Origin: Chitinophagales bacterium
Lineage (GTDB): Bacteria; Bacteroidota; Bacteroidia; Chitinophagales; UBA2359
Length of the DNA: 52,732 bases
Direction: 5' to 3'
Assembly (NCBI GenBank): GCA_020629005.1
Contig: JAHDEE010000003.1
Coordinates: 1 to 52,732, forward strand
Under the pieces are notes generated by a model that ran no database searches, was not told the origin of the DNA, and saw nothing but the letters and a program-made list of their open reading frames with translations. Below are positions 1 through 9,155 of the stretch, in pieces (positions within the stretch are counted from its first letter, which is position 1; each line of letters opens with the position of its first letter). A program made the position numbers and the translations under genes.

Positions 1-140
1 CTTACTTTTGGGCGGGCTTTGTGCCGATTGGAGATATGGTGCCTTTGGTGGAGCAGTCGATCTTGTCGGCCTGGTTGCTGCCACTTATATTGGTACTTGC
101 TTTTTTGCTTGTAATAATATTTGCTTATAAAAAAATGTAG
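1..140 (+). CDS. C-terminal fragment of a CHAT-domain (caspase-like) protein with a C-terminal membrane anchor
   Basis: The only open frame reaching the left edge encodes 45 residues ending at a TAG at 138-140. It begins with YFWAGFVPIGDMVPL, which matches the closing strand of CHAT-domain proteases of Bacteroidota (typically YYWAxFxxIGD). About twenty hydrophobic residues then form one predicted transmembrane helix, followed by the short basic tail AYKKM. CHAT domains are caspase-fold Cys/His peptidases, often fused to TPR repeats. The catalytic residues and any TPRs would lie left of the window. The tail suggests a membrane-tethered protein with the CHAT domain on one face. The family call rests on one short motif, so confidence is moderate. 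Confidence 0.6.
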   Translation, partial: YFWAGFVPIGDMVPLVEQSILSAWLLPLILVLAFLLVIIFAYKKM

Positions 141-170
141 TTTGTGATGCTATGGCGTTGATTCAGGTTT

Positions 171-355
171 TTTGGAGCGAAAGGTCGATCGGCCGCTTAA
201 GCTGTAGTCCCGCTGTTCGTTCCAATTCAGGTAGCACTGCAGCGCTTCGTGTATCCACTGGCGTGGTCTCCTCCTAAGGTCGGAGCCCTCGCCAGTGGCA
301 CACTCTGTCGCTGCATTACTACCTTCATTTCCTCTTCCATCGGGGCTATTTTGAA
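171..355 (+). repeat. Dispersed structured 3' element, copy A
   Basis: One of five related elements in the window. It starts 34 bases after the CHAT stop codon with TTTGGAGCGAA and ends with CATCGGGGCTATTTT. Two nested self-complementary arms are visible: CCACTGGCG with CGCCAGTGG inside, and AGGTAG...GCAGCG with CGCTGCA...CTACCT outside, around a core that reads GTCTCCTCCTAAGGTCGGAGC. It fills most of the 300-base gap between the CHAT gene and the convergent T9SS gene. The strand given is the direction in which the upstream gene would transcribe it. Nothing else was recognised in the gap. Confidence 0.75.
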
Positions 356-440
356 GCGCCTCTCGTTCGCGACTAGTAGAGATGTATGTGATTTGGACGA
401 ATGGGATTGTAATAAATATCGTTGTCTCGAACTTAGTTTC

Positions 441-959
441 TTACCTTTTCAATACCCTACGAATCGATTTGCTTTTGCCTGCAGCAGTTTGCACTTCAAT
501 TAACAAGAGTCCGCGAGGTACACCTTCAAGACCTAATACAGCATTTTTGGCATTAGGAGATACGGAAATCTCCTGAATCATCCTGCCAAATGCGTCGTAT
601 AGCAGGATCTTAAGGGCGGAGCTCGATGGTTCCGAAAAGGATACAAGACAAAAGTCCTTGGCAGGATTTGGGTAAACCGCAACGGAGCCAAACACCTGAT
701 CTTTCGTTTGGACAGTGGTAAACTGAAGGTAGGGGTTCTGAAATCCCTGCTCTAGCCTGTATCCACCGCCAGCTATCTCCCCTGCAATTGCCTGCCCTAT
801 AGTGTATTGGATGCTGCCCATATTGGAGGCGGCGTTCCCGCTTAAAGAACTGATTACATCATTGCGGGTGTAAACAAGAGCAATCTGCTCTGATTTTTCC
901 TGCGCTTCGGCATCAAGTCCGAGCAGTAGGAGTAGCGTAATTATGATTAACTGTTTCAT
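441..959 (-). CDS. Small secreted protein with T9SS type A sorting domain (172 aa)
   Basis: Start chosen at the Met at 959 because it opens a clean signal peptide (MKQLIIITLLLLLGLDAEAQ) and removes an overlap with the upstream gene; a longer frame reaches 1049. The mature protein has a compact N-terminal domain with the YTIGQ...LEQGFQ pattern common in Bacteroidota surface cargo. A type A sorting domain follows, with YPNPAKD near its start and a basic end (RRVLKR). It should be exported by Sec and then carried to the surface by the T9SS. It lies 31 bases after the collagen-like gene at 991-2736 and is probably co-transcribed. Its paralogue at 5063-5581 is also exactly 172 residues and also follows a collagen-like gene. 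Function beyond surface display is unknown. Confidence 0.85.
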   Translation of the reverse strand: MKQLIIITLLLLLGLDAEAQEKSEQIALVYTRNDVISSLSGNAASNMGSIQYTIGQAIAGEIAGGGYRLEQGFQNPYLQFTTVQTKDQVFGSVAVYPNPAKDFCLVSFSEPSSSALKILLYDAFGRMIQEISVSPNAKNAVLGLEGVPRGLLLIEVQTAAGKSKSIRRVLKR

Positions 960-990
960 AGTTTCTGATTTTTTCTTAGTACAGACTGTC

Positions 991-2736
991 TCATTCATCA
1001 ATTGACTTAGCCAGTTGAATGAGTCGCGTTGTGAATTCCCTAAAAGCATTCAGGTTGTCTTCGGTGTTGGATTGTAATTCTGGCAACATCATTTTAAGAG
1101 CTTGAGCATCATCCGAAATTTGCGCCTGCTGCTCCGCAATTCCTCGCAAACCCTCGATTAGTATAGGGCAAAATTGTAGATAGTTGACTGCCTTAAGACC
1201 ATTTGACTTCGTCTCCACCAATTCCGGATATACTTCTTCAAGTTCCTGAGCGATCAAGCCCTTTTGCAGTGACTTGGCAAAGTTCATTTCAGGAAACTGC
1301 TCCCAGGCAAAGTGATAGCTGACACCCCTAAGCAAAAACAGTCGATCTAAAGAGACTTGCAGCTTTTGTATGTTCTTTTTATACCGTTCATCTGATGATA
1401 GCTGCACGCCGTTGGCGAACACATTTGCTGCATAAAGATCTCCTTGTACCTCAAGTCGTCCTGTGCTGCTTGGTCCGATACTACCAATACTTACCGAATT
1501 TGCGTCGATTACATAGACTAGCTGATCGTCTGCCGACAACTGTTTCTGCATTAGATTTTCGCCAGCTAGTTGGCCATCAGTCAAATAGTATTGGCCAGGC
1601 TCGCCTTGCTGGCCGCTACTGCCTTGCGGGCCTTGCTGACCCGCCTGACCAACAGGGCCATTGGGACCTTGTGGCCCATTGGGTCCTTGTGGACCGGCAT
1701 AGCCTTGTTCACCAGGAACCCCGGCCTCACCCATGGGGCCTGTAGGACCTGGAATTTCACTCTGACAATCCAGAGGTGTGAAAAGACTATCTGAATTTGT
1801 ATCCTCTTCCGGATCATTTGCCCCGTTTGCATTGCTGTCCCAGCACCAGTAGCTAATATCTACCTGCTCCCCATCCGGACCTATAGGTCCAATACTGCCG
1901 GTGGGTCCAACTGCGCCTCTTAGCCCATTTTGTCCTTGTATACCCGTAGGTCCCCATGGGCCGTTTGGCCCCTGATTTCCCGGTGGGCCCATTTCTCCGG
2001 GTTCATAGTTTGCAGGGCCTGCCAGACCGCTGCTGGTTTCCTGTGAACGACAATCCAACACATTATAAAGGCCATCATTATTGACATCTTCTTCGATATC
2101 GTTGACTCCGTTAATTATTGTGTCCCAGCAGTTAATACCGATGGCCACCAAAGTACCTGTTGGTCCTTGTGGTCCTGGATTTCCAGGAGGGCCAGGAGGG
2201 CCAGTCGGTCCAGTCAGACCCACAGGCCCATCTTCGCCCATCGGACCCATAGGCCCTGTAGGCATATCCAGACCATCTACTCCAGGAGGGCCCGGTGGAC
2301 CTGGCGGACCTATTGGACCCAGGTACTTTGATAGATTTGCCTCTTCGGTGTATAGTGCATAGGGAACTGAAAGAGGTGTAATTTGCCCGTAATCTTCATA
2401 GGTTCCATCACCATTTGTGTCGAGACTTACGTGGAAACTAATTTGCCCAGTTGACCAAAGGATGTCCGTAAACTGTCCAAAATTTACTGAGCCAGTTCCA
2501 AGCACAATGTTCACTACTCCAGTTGCATTGGAGACCAGACTATGGGCCTCTCCGTAATATACTTCTAAATTGGTGTGGTTCTCTGCAGTTACTTCCACTT
2601 CAATCGGGCTGTTGGCTATCGGTAGGCCTTCTGTATCGAGTACCACCAGCTGAAGATATATACCTTCTGGTGATTGTGCCAGAGCCAGTGTAAAAGCCAA
2701 CAGTAGGCTACTAATCGTTGATGCTATCTTGTTCAT
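991..2736 (-). CDS. Collagen-like protein with C-terminal S74 chaperone domain (type 2 N-terminus)
   Basis: 581 residues. Signal peptide about 1-20. A beta-rich N-terminal domain spans about 21-137. Gly-X-Y collagen tracts at about 140-195, 240-290 and 330-382 are separated by two CWD...DC cassettes with Asp/Asn-rich, calcium-loop-like spacing. The C-terminal peptidase_S74 (endosialidase-type intramolecular chaperone) domain begins at [11 protein letters not shown], near residue 446. It keeps the Ser-Asp-x-x-x-Lys arrangement that forms the self-cleavage dyad in characterised members (here about S448 and K453), and [13 protein letters not shown] follows. The last 50 residues look like a coiled coil. 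There is no T9SS sorting domain. Its N-terminal domain resembles the frameshifted gene at 7381-9140 and differs from the other four collagen-like proteins. Likely role: a trimeric surface or periplasmic fibre. Confidence 0.85.
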   Translation of the reverse strand: MNKIASTISSLLLAFTLALAQSPEGIYLQLVVLDTEGLPIANSPIEVEVTAENHTNLEVYYGEAHSLVSNATGVVNIVLGTGSVNFGQFTDILWSTGQISFHVSLDTNGDGTYEDYGQITPLSVPYALYTEEANLSKYLGPIGPPGPPGPPGVDGLDMPTGPMGPMGEDGPVGLTGPTGPPGPPGNPGPQGPTGTLVAIGINCWDTIINGVNDIEEDVNNDGLYNVLDCRSQETSSGLAGPANYEPGEMGPPGNQGPNGPWGPTGIQGQNGLRGAVGPTGSIGPIGPDGEQVDISYWCWDSNANGANDPEEDTNSDSLFTPLDCQSEIPGPTGPMGEAGVPGEQGYAGPQGPNGPQGPNGPVGQAGQQGPQGSSGQQGEPGQYYLTDGQLAGENLMQKQLSADDQLVYVIDANSVSIGSIGPSSTGRLEVQGDLYAANVFANGVQLSSDERYKKNIQKLQVSLDRLFLLRGVSYHFAWEQFPEMNFAKSLQKGLIAQELEEVYPELVETKSNGLKAVNYLQFCPILIEGLRGIAEQQAQISDDAQALKMMLPELQSNTEDNLNAFREFTTRLIQLAKSIDE

Positions 2737-2812
2737 TTTATTAAAATTGTATGTGTTTAATTTGTGGAGGTGTGTTGTTCAGTTGGTATTACTTCATTTG
2801 CACCTTCCTGTT

Positions 2813-4525
2813 TCACTCTTTGGAATTATGCAAAGCAGATTGCTCCTCAAGTAGCGCTATCATTTTGGCCACCTTTGCCTTCTCTCTCTGCAGCTTCTCG
2901 TTCATACTTAGGAGTGAGACTATCCTTGAGTTTGAAGATTGTAATTCTTTTGACTGTAGGTCGATTTGCACTTGAAGCTCTTTAATGCCTTCTAGAAGCA
3001 TTGGAATCAGTCTGCTATAGTCCACTACTTTATAACCATTTGCCTTGGTACTGACCATGTCTGGAAAGATGGCTTCTACTTCCTGAGCAATCAAGCCGAT
3101 TTGCTGCTTGGATGAGAAGTTCATTTCCGGGAACTGCTCTGTCCTGAAGTCGTAACTGACAGGCTGGAGTTGAAGTAATTTTGGTAAGACTTCGTCTAAT
3201 TTCTGAATGTCCTTTTTATATCGAAGATCGGAGGATAAGAGGATGCTATTGGAATACACATCCATTGCATAAACATCTCCATCTATCTCCAATAGTCCAC
3301 CTGTATTTTGAGGTGCTCCTATCGAGACAGTCCCACCTGTATAGGCTATGTCATTGCCGCTTAACTGCCAATATCCGATAGCATCATCTCCTTTTGGTCC
3401 ATCGTCTCCGTCTTGACCCGCGGGACCGGCGGGACCTGTTGGACCTTGTGAACCTGGAGCTCCGTCCTGCCCGGCTGGGCCAGCAGGGCCGTGGTTTCCT
3501 TGAATGCCAGCTGGTCCCATTGGGCCTTGCCCTCCAGCTGGTCCTTGACAATCGAGCACATTCCATATGCCGTCTCCGTTTCGGTCTTCTGCTAGTTGAG
3601 CGTAGTAGTCTTGGTTTGTGTCCCAGCAATGAAGTGCGGCTTCTCCACCGAGAATGGACATCGAGGTACCTCTAGGTCCCGCTGGACCTTGCGGCCCGGC
3701 TGGACCGGCTGGGCCTGTTGCCCCCGTAGGGCCTTGTGGACCAGCTGGACCTTGATTGCCCGCTGGGCCATTAGGTCCCTGAGGTCCGTCTGGGCCTGCC
3801 GGACCGGCAGGACCTATTACTACACAGTCATATGCATTCCATAGCCCATCCTGATTCACATCCTCAGCAGCATCACGAAGGTAGTTTTGATTTAGGTCCC
3901 AACAATGAATTGCAGCTTCTCCTCCGAGCAAAGAAATAGACTCACCCTGCGGACCTACGGGGCCTTCCTCCCCTTGCGCTCCAGCAGGTCCTGATGGTCC
4001 GCTCGGTCCTGCAGCTCCTGGTGGCCCTTGTGGTCCAGGTTGCCCATTCATTCCATTTTGACCAGCTGGGCCTTGTGGTCCTGTCTGCCCCATGGGCCCT
4101 TCCGGTCCGATTTGAATTCCGCCAACATCGTTCGCATAAAACGCATAGGGTACGGATAGCAATTGTGCTGTTCCGACTGTGCTGAAGTTGGTACCAGCAT
4201 TTTCGTCAATCTCAATCATCAGGTAGTGAGCAGCTGATCCCCAATCGATAGCGCCGAAGCTTCCGATCGTTGGTGCTCCCAATCCAATGTTTAGGCTAAA
4301 CAGGCCATAGCTATCCGTTATGGCCATGTGTGTTTCCTGGTATTCGATTGGACCGGCAGCAGAGACGGAGAGAATGCTTGCCTGAATGGAAATGGTTGCG
4401 TCAGCCAGGAGGTAATCATTGCTATCATAGGCAACCGCTTGATAGTTGAACGCTTCTGGGGCTTGCGCAATACATGCGAGATGAAGTAAGCTGGTTAGTA
4501 AGGAGATTAGTGTAAATTGTTTCAT
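2813..4525 (-). CDS. Collagen-like protein with C-terminal S74 chaperone domain (type 1 N-terminus)
   Basis: 570 residues from the Met at 4525, which begins the signal peptide [21 protein letters not shown]; an upstream in-frame Met at 4579 adds a charged leader and is unlikely. The N-terminal domain (about 22-135) opens with [15 protein letters not shown] and ends near [12 protein letters not shown], a layout shared with the genes at 5616, 9156 and 23067. Three Gly-Pro-rich collagen tracts are split by two CWD...DC cassettes, each preceded by a short LLGGEAA or ILGGEAA linker. The S74 domain begins at [12 protein letters not shown] with the Ser-Lys pair at S432/K437. The end is a predicted coiled coil rich in Glu, Lys and Leu. 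It lies 76 bases upstream of the type 2 gene at 991-2736, so co-transcription is likely. Confidence 0.85.
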   Translation of the reverse strand: MKQFTLISLLTSLLHLACIAQAPEAFNYQAVAYDSNDYLLADATISIQASILSVSAAGPIEYQETHMAITDSYGLFSLNIGLGAPTIGSFGAIDWGSAAHYLMIEIDENAGTNFSTVGTAQLLSVPYAFYANDVGGIQIGPEGPMGQTGPQGPAGQNGMNGQPGPQGPPGAAGPSGPSGPAGAQGEEGPVGPQGESISLLGGEAAIHCWDLNQNYLRDAAEDVNQDGLWNAYDCVVIGPAGPAGPDGPQGPNGPAGNQGPAGPQGPTGATGPAGPAGPQGPAGPRGTSMSILGGEAALHCWDTNQDYYAQLAEDRNGDGIWNVLDCQGPAGGQGPMGPAGIQGNHGPAGPAGQDGAPGSQGPTGPAGPAGQDGDDGPKGDDAIGYWQLSGNDIAYTGGTVSIGAPQNTGGLLEIDGDVYAMDVYSNSILLSSDLRYKKDIQKLDEVLPKLLQLQPVSYDFRTEQFPEMNFSSKQQIGLIAQEVEAIFPDMVSTKANGYKVVDYSRLIPMLLEGIKELQVQIDLQSKELQSSNSRIVSLLSMNEKLQREKAKVAKMIALLEEQSALHNSKE

Positions 4526-4779
4526 TTTATGTGTGTTTAAAGTAAAATGCAAAAAAAATGTCGTTTTAAATCTTTGCAAGACATAGTGGGAATTCGATGA
4601 ATTTGTTTAATGCTAAGTTAGGTCAGCTGAGCCTCGCAACTAAAGCAAGTTTAAGTGCAAGATTTTGCCTTAGTTCTGACTGGTATGGTGTTAAGGTATT
4701 GGTAATCAGTATGTTGCGGTTTGGGTCTGTGGGTTTTGGCTTTTGTTTAGCCATGTTTGCGCGATGGAGCGAGGGTGCA

Positions 4780-4956
4780 GAATAGCCCCGGGCGCAGTGG
4801 TATGGCCTATGCAGAGGCCGTGGTGACTGCCAGCTGATGGGGGCTCGGAGCCTGCGGAGAGACCACAGCAGCTGAGCAGGAACAGGCAGCTGCGTAGGCC
4901 ATACAAACGGAGCACGGGACAGGTGTTTCTGCGGCCGTCCTGGCTTCGCTCCAAAT
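4780..4956 (-). repeat. Dispersed structured 3' element, copy B
   Basis: Read on the minus strand it starts TTTGGAGCGAAG about 107 bases after the stop of the 5063-5581 gene and ends GCCCGGGGCTATT. The outer arms GTATGGCCTACGCAG and CTGCATAGGCCATAC pair over 14 of 15 positions. The core GTCTCTCCGCAGGCTCCGAGCC is shared with copy E. The element occupies the middle of the 537-base gap 4526-5062. The rest of that gap holds A/T-rich sequence upstream of the 2813-4525 gene, in which no convincing -7 box was found, and no other gene. Confidence 0.75.
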
Positions 4957-5062
4957 AAAATTGAATGAAGGAATGTGAAAGAGGGCTATTTGTGCGTTGG
5001 TGAGGTCTCTTGGCTGTAAATTTAGTGGAGCGCAACAGGTAGGCACGTAGAAGCGGGCTACG

Positions 5063-5581
5063 TCAATCAGATATTTTGACGATCTTGTATTGGGCTAGCA
5101 ATTGTGATTTTTGGTTCAGGAGGCTAAGAATGTAAGTGCCGCGAACATAGGATTCCAGATTGATTATCATTCTATCTATTCCTGTCGCCATACGCTGTTC
5201 ACTCAATTGTTGTCCGTTGATCGCAGTGAGCCTGAGATACAGCGGCTCCTCAATTGGCTCGTTCAATTGCATGATGCAAAAGTCGGTCCCTGGATTAGGG
5301 TATAGTTTCAGTTCCGTTCTCAGTCCTAAACCGTGTTCCATCAGGGAGGTTATAATGTTGGGCTGTTGGAATCCTTGCTGTAAGCTGTATTCGCTGCCTG
5401 TCATGGCGCCCACAACCGGTTGCCCAATTGTGTAGTTGATAAAAGAGTTTCTAGTGGATGCGGTGCTGCTTTTGGGGCTTACAATTTCATGCTTTGTATA
5501 AACAACAGTTACTTGGTCTTCCTGCGCATAGCAGATGCAGCCCAAAAGTAGAGTTGTAATAGATATAAGTATGTGACGCAT
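5063..5581 (-). CDS. Small secreted protein with T9SS type A sorting domain (172 aa), paralogue of 441-959
   Basis: Start placed at the Met at 5581, giving the signal peptide MRHILISITTLLLGCICYAQ; the longer frame to 5638 overlaps the preceding gene. The N-terminal domain has the INYTIGQPVVGAM...LQQGFQQPN pattern also seen in the 441-959 protein. It is followed by a type A sorting domain with LYPNPGTDFC and ending in KIVKISD. The length (172 residues) is identical to that paralogue, and both follow a collagen-like/S74 gene at 31-34 bases. It should be a T9SS-exported surface protein. Genes of this kind usually lie next to the secreted structure they serve, but no partner can be shown from sequence alone. 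Confidence 0.85.
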   Translation of the reverse strand: MRHILISITTLLLGCICYAQEDQVTVVYTKHEIVSPKSSTASTRNSFINYTIGQPVVGAMTGSEYSLQQGFQQPNIITSLMEHGLGLRTELKLYPNPGTDFCIMQLNEPIEEPLYLRLTAINGQQLSEQRMATGIDRMIINLESYVRGTYILSLLNQKSQLLAQYKIVKISD

Positions 5582-5615
5582 AATATGTAATTTGTATGGG
5601 ATTTGCTGGCCTGGT

Positions 5616-7331
5616 CTAATGTTCAGTTGTTTGTTCAAAGATTCGTTCGATTGCTCGAATTTGTGTTTCCAGATCCCTGTTCTCTCTTTCGAGATCTTCT
5701 TTTACCGATTGCAGTTCCACATTTGTATTCGTGATGTCTTTCAAGCTAGTTTGCTGGTTTTCGACGGAATGATTTAGTTCCTTTACCGCCTGGATCAGCA
5801 AAGGGATTAACTGTGCATAATCCACAGATTTATATCCATCATCGTGCGTAACAACCATATCCGGCAATACCTCTTCAAGCTCTTGAGCGATTAGTCCTAT
5901 TTGCTGCTTGTTCGTGAAATGTTTGTTGGGGAATGCCTTGCAGTTAAAGTTGTATGTAAATGCATTTATGGAATGTATTATGGGTAGTGCTGGCGGCAGT
6001 GGTTTGATGTCCTTCTTGTATCGAAAGTCAGAACTCAGCAGTAAGCCACTTGCGTAGATATCTGCTGCATGGACATCGCCGCCGACTTCTAGCATAGCGA
6101 AAGAATTTTGAGGGTTTCCAATGGCAACCGTGCCGCCGGTGTATGTAATATTGTTGTTTTCTAGTTGCTGCCAATAGCCAAGTGCGTCATCTCCTTTGGG
6201 GCCTGGATTTCCTGGTAAACCGGCAATGCCTTGTGGGCCTAACTGTCCAGTGGGGCCGATTAGACCGGGATCACCCTGAGGGCCCTGTGGGCCTACAGAA
6301 CCCAGATAGCCAGAGGGGCCGACACTTCCTGCTGGACCCTGCGGTCCTCGACAGTCCAGGCGATTCCAAAATCCGTCATTATTTTGGTCTTCGGCCTCTT
6401 GTGCTAATTGATCTCCATTTAGATCCCAACAATGAATTGCTGCTTGACCGCTGAGATCAGCAAATGGGCTACCTTGTGGTCCTTGCGGTCCTGCAGGGCC
6501 TGCCGGTCCCATTGGTCCGTTTACACCGCTTGGACCGGGTGGCCCTTGATCACCTGCGAAACCTGGGGGACCATTGATTCCTTGGGGACCCTCTTGCCCT
6601 GAGGGGCCTTGTTCACCCCGGAAAATGCAATCGAGCGTATTCCAAACTCCGTCTTCATTGATGTCTTCCTGTTCATCGGCCTCGAAGTTTTCGTTTTGAT
6701 CCCAACAGTGCAGGGCAGGAACATTGTTGAGTAGTACGATGGTTTCGCCTGGTGGTCCAGGCTCACCTGTCAAACCTGATGGACCACTTGGTCCTGTTGG
6801 GCCTGCGAATCCTACTGGTCCCGTCTCGCCACCAGGTCCAGTAGGTCCGAATGCGCCGTCAGGTCCAGCCGGTCCCGTTGGTCCTTCAATACCTGGTGGG
6901 CCTGTAATTCCCGCTTGGGAATTTGCTATTCCGTTTGCATAGAGTGCATAGGGCACTGTTAGCAATTGTGCGGTACCAATGCTGGTAAAATTGGTGCCTG
7001 CGTCTTCGTCTATTGCTATTCTTAAGTAGTGGGCGGCAAAGCCCCAATCGATCTCTTGAAATGTGCCATCAGTCACAGTGCCTTGACCGATGTTGACTTC
7101 GAATAGGCCAAAGTTATCGGTAATTGCAATATGTGTTTCTGTATAAATTTCTTCGCCAGTTGGACTGTTTGCTACTATGCCTGCCCTGATGGAAATCGTA
7201 GCGTCCGAAAGGGTGTTGTTATTGCTGTCATAGGCAACGGCTTGGTAGTTGAACGATTGTGGAGTCTGGGCTTTGGTATCAACCACCTGAAGGCTAAGTA
7301 TGGTTAGGAATAGAAATAGGTAACGAGTCAT
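5616..7331 (-). CDS. Collagen-like protein with C-terminal S74 chaperone domain (type 1 N-terminus)
   Basis: 571 residues. Signal peptide about 1-21 (MTRYLFLFLTILSLQVVDTKA). The type 1 N-terminal domain begins [15 protein letters not shown] and ends LLTVPYALYANGI. Collagen tracts alternate with two CWD...DC cassettes (CWDQNENFEADEQED and CWDLNGDQLAQEAED); in the second the first loop has lost most Asp/Gly positions. The S74 domain starts LLSSDFRYKKDI and keeps the Ser-Asp-x-x-x-Lys pair, followed by [13 protein letters not shown]. The final 60 residues (ELNHSVENQQTSLKDI onward) are a predicted coiled coil. It is followed after 34 bases by the 172-residue T9SS cargo gene. Probably a trimeric fibre subunit that self-processes at the S74 Ser; cleavage itself is not shown here. 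Confidence 0.85.
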   Translation of the reverse strand: MTRYLFLFLTILSLQVVDTKAQTPQSFNYQAVAYDSNNNTLSDATISIRAGIVANSPTGEEIYTETHIAITDNFGLFEVNIGQGTVTDGTFQEIDWGFAAHYLRIAIDEDAGTNFTSIGTAQLLTVPYALYANGIANSQAGITGPPGIEGPTGPAGPDGAFGPTGPGGETGPVGFAGPTGPSGPSGLTGEPGPPGETIVLLNNVPALHCWDQNENFEADEQEDINEDGVWNTLDCIFRGEQGPSGQEGPQGINGPPGFAGDQGPPGPSGVNGPMGPAGPAGPQGPQGSPFADLSGQAAIHCWDLNGDQLAQEAEDQNNDGFWNRLDCRGPQGPAGSVGPSGYLGSVGPQGPQGDPGLIGPTGQLGPQGIAGLPGNPGPKGDDALGYWQQLENNNITYTGGTVAIGNPQNSFAMLEVGGDVHAADIYASGLLLSSDFRYKKDIKPLPPALPIIHSINAFTYNFNCKAFPNKHFTNKQQIGLIAQELEEVLPDMVVTHDDGYKSVDYAQLIPLLIQAVKELNHSVENQQTSLKDITNTNVELQSVKEDLERENRDLETQIRAIERIFEQTTEH

Positions 7332-7380
7332 TGTTGCTAAGATTAAGGATTAGAAAATGGAGTTGGTGGTGTAATGAATA

Positions 7381-9140
7381 TTAGTGCAGCTTATGCAGCT
7401 CACTTGCCACCAAACTCATCCTTCGTAGTCGCTCTGAGAGTTCTGTGTAGGAGGAAAGATCTTCCATTTCCTTCTTATGCCGGGCTTCGGTATCTGCCAT
7501 ATGCTTATCGATGAGGTCTTGTTGTAGTTCTATATCGAGATCGAGATTTTTGAGACCTTCTAAAAGTACAGGGCCGAATTGTAGATAGTTGACTGCCAAA
7601 AAGCCATCGGATTTTCGTACGACCAACTGCGGAAAGCTATCCCTTAGGTTTTGTGCAATCAGTCCCGTTTGTTGTGCTTTTGGAAATTGCATTTCCGGGA
7701 AGTTTTGCTGGTCAAAGAAGTAGTGTACTCCTTGAATTTGCTGCAAGGCTTTAGCTTCGACTTTGAGTCTTTTGAGGTTGGTCTTGTACCGCCGGTCTGA
7801 AGAAAGTGGCGCATCGTTGGCAAATACGATAGTAGCGTAAATGTCTCCGGCCACATTCAACAATCCAGGTGGGTTTTCCGATACTTCTCCTATGTTAACT
7901 TTAGTTGCATTGATTTGATAGTAGAGACGATTGTTGTTTACCAGTACTTTCTGCATTTGATTTTCGCCTGCAAGCTCACCGTCGGCATTGAAGTATTGGC
8001 CCTTCTCACCCTTTTCACCTTCATCTCCTTTGAAACCTTGAAAGCCTTGGTTTCCATCCGGTCCTGCAGGTCCTATTTCTCCTGCTGGCCCTTGTGGGCC
8101 TTGAGGTCCCTGAGCTCCTGCTGGGCCTCTTGGACCCACTAATCCAGCCGGACCTACAATTGTGGTCTGGCAATCGCGGGCATCGAATGTTGCGTCTCCA
8201 TTGATATCCTCTGTGGGGTCATTTGTTCCGTTGTTGTTGCTATCCCAGCACCAGTAGCTTTGGTTGACGATTTCACCTGAAGGCCCTTCAGGTCCTTCAG
8301 CGCCTTCTACACCTTCCAGACCCTGAGGACCTGAGGCACCTGTAGGTCCGGGAAGTCCCTGACTGCCTTGTGGTCCTCTTTCACCATTATAACCAGGGAT
8401 CGACTGATCTTGTCCTGATGGTCTGTAAGGTCGTTTCCGGTTTCTAAAGCAACACAGTCCTGTACATCTACAAGTCCATCATCATTAAGATCTTCTTCCT
8501 GATCAGGGACTCCGTTAATAATGAAATCCCAGCAGTAATAGCTCATTGGATAAAATTGGCTGGAGGGACCTTGCGGACCAGGATTTCCATTAGGCCCTGT
8601 TTGCCCGCTGGGGCCAACAGGGCCTGGATTTCCTTGTGGACCAGGTGTCCCCTGCGGGCCTGATTGTCCGTTTTCGCCTGGAGGGCCTGCAGGTCCTGAC
8701 TCTCCAGGAGGCCCCTGGGGTCCAACAAATTGATCTGCGGCAGTTTGGCCAGCAAAGAATGCGTAAGGAACTGATAGTGGTACGATGGTTCCAAAATCCT
8801 CCAGGAGGCCGTCTCCGTTTGTGTCCATTTGCAGATAGAAAACGATCTTACCTGTGTGCCAGGCAATGTTGGAAAATTGTCCTAAGGTTACTTCTCCTTC
8901 TCCAATCACAAGGTTGAGCACTCCGTTTTGATTTGTGGTGCCTGTTTGGGTTTCTTGATAATATACCTCCAGCGTCTCCTGGTTCTGGACGGTAAGCAAA
9001 ACTTCGATTGGATTATTGTCTAGCACATAGCCCTCCGGGTGAAAGGCAACTACCTGAAAATTGATGCCTGGCGGTACCTGAGCCAGGCAGATGATTAGGC
9101 TGAAGAATAAATATAATATTGTTGCTTGTAAACGCTTCAC
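7381..9140 (-). pseudogene. Frameshifted collagen-like/S74 protein (type 2 N-terminus)
   Basis: Two adjacent frames make one interrupted gene. 9140-8307 encodes a signal peptide, the type 2 N-terminal domain ([15 protein letters not shown]), one collagen tract and the first CWD...DC cassette. It then loses the Gly-X-Y frame near 8422 and stops. The Gly-X-Y frame continues in another register ([16 protein letters not shown]), through a second cassette (YWCWDSNNNGTNDPTED), more collagen and the S74 domain (PLSSDRRYKTNL) to 7381. One extra base near 8422 would restore an unbroken product of about 586 residues, close to the 581 of its paralogue at 991-2736. The start codon is GTG. Either a real inactivating deletion, a recoding or phase-variable site, or a sequencing error. 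Confidence 0.8.
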
Positions 9141-9155
9141 GGTCTTTCTTTTTGG

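Noticed and set aside
1395-1832. Several long open frames on both strands across the collagen-coding regions
   Set aside because: Gly-Pro-rich repeats make stop-free shadow frames in other registers. They lack signal peptides, domains or sensible composition, and overlap clear genes.
3361-3844. Shadow frames opposite the 2813-4525 collagen tracts
   Set aside because: Arg- and Trp-rich artefacts of GGNCCN repeats, with no independent start context.
4706-5046. Overlapping open frames in the gap upstream of 4525
   Set aside because: They coincide with element B and its arms. The composition is driven by the palindrome.
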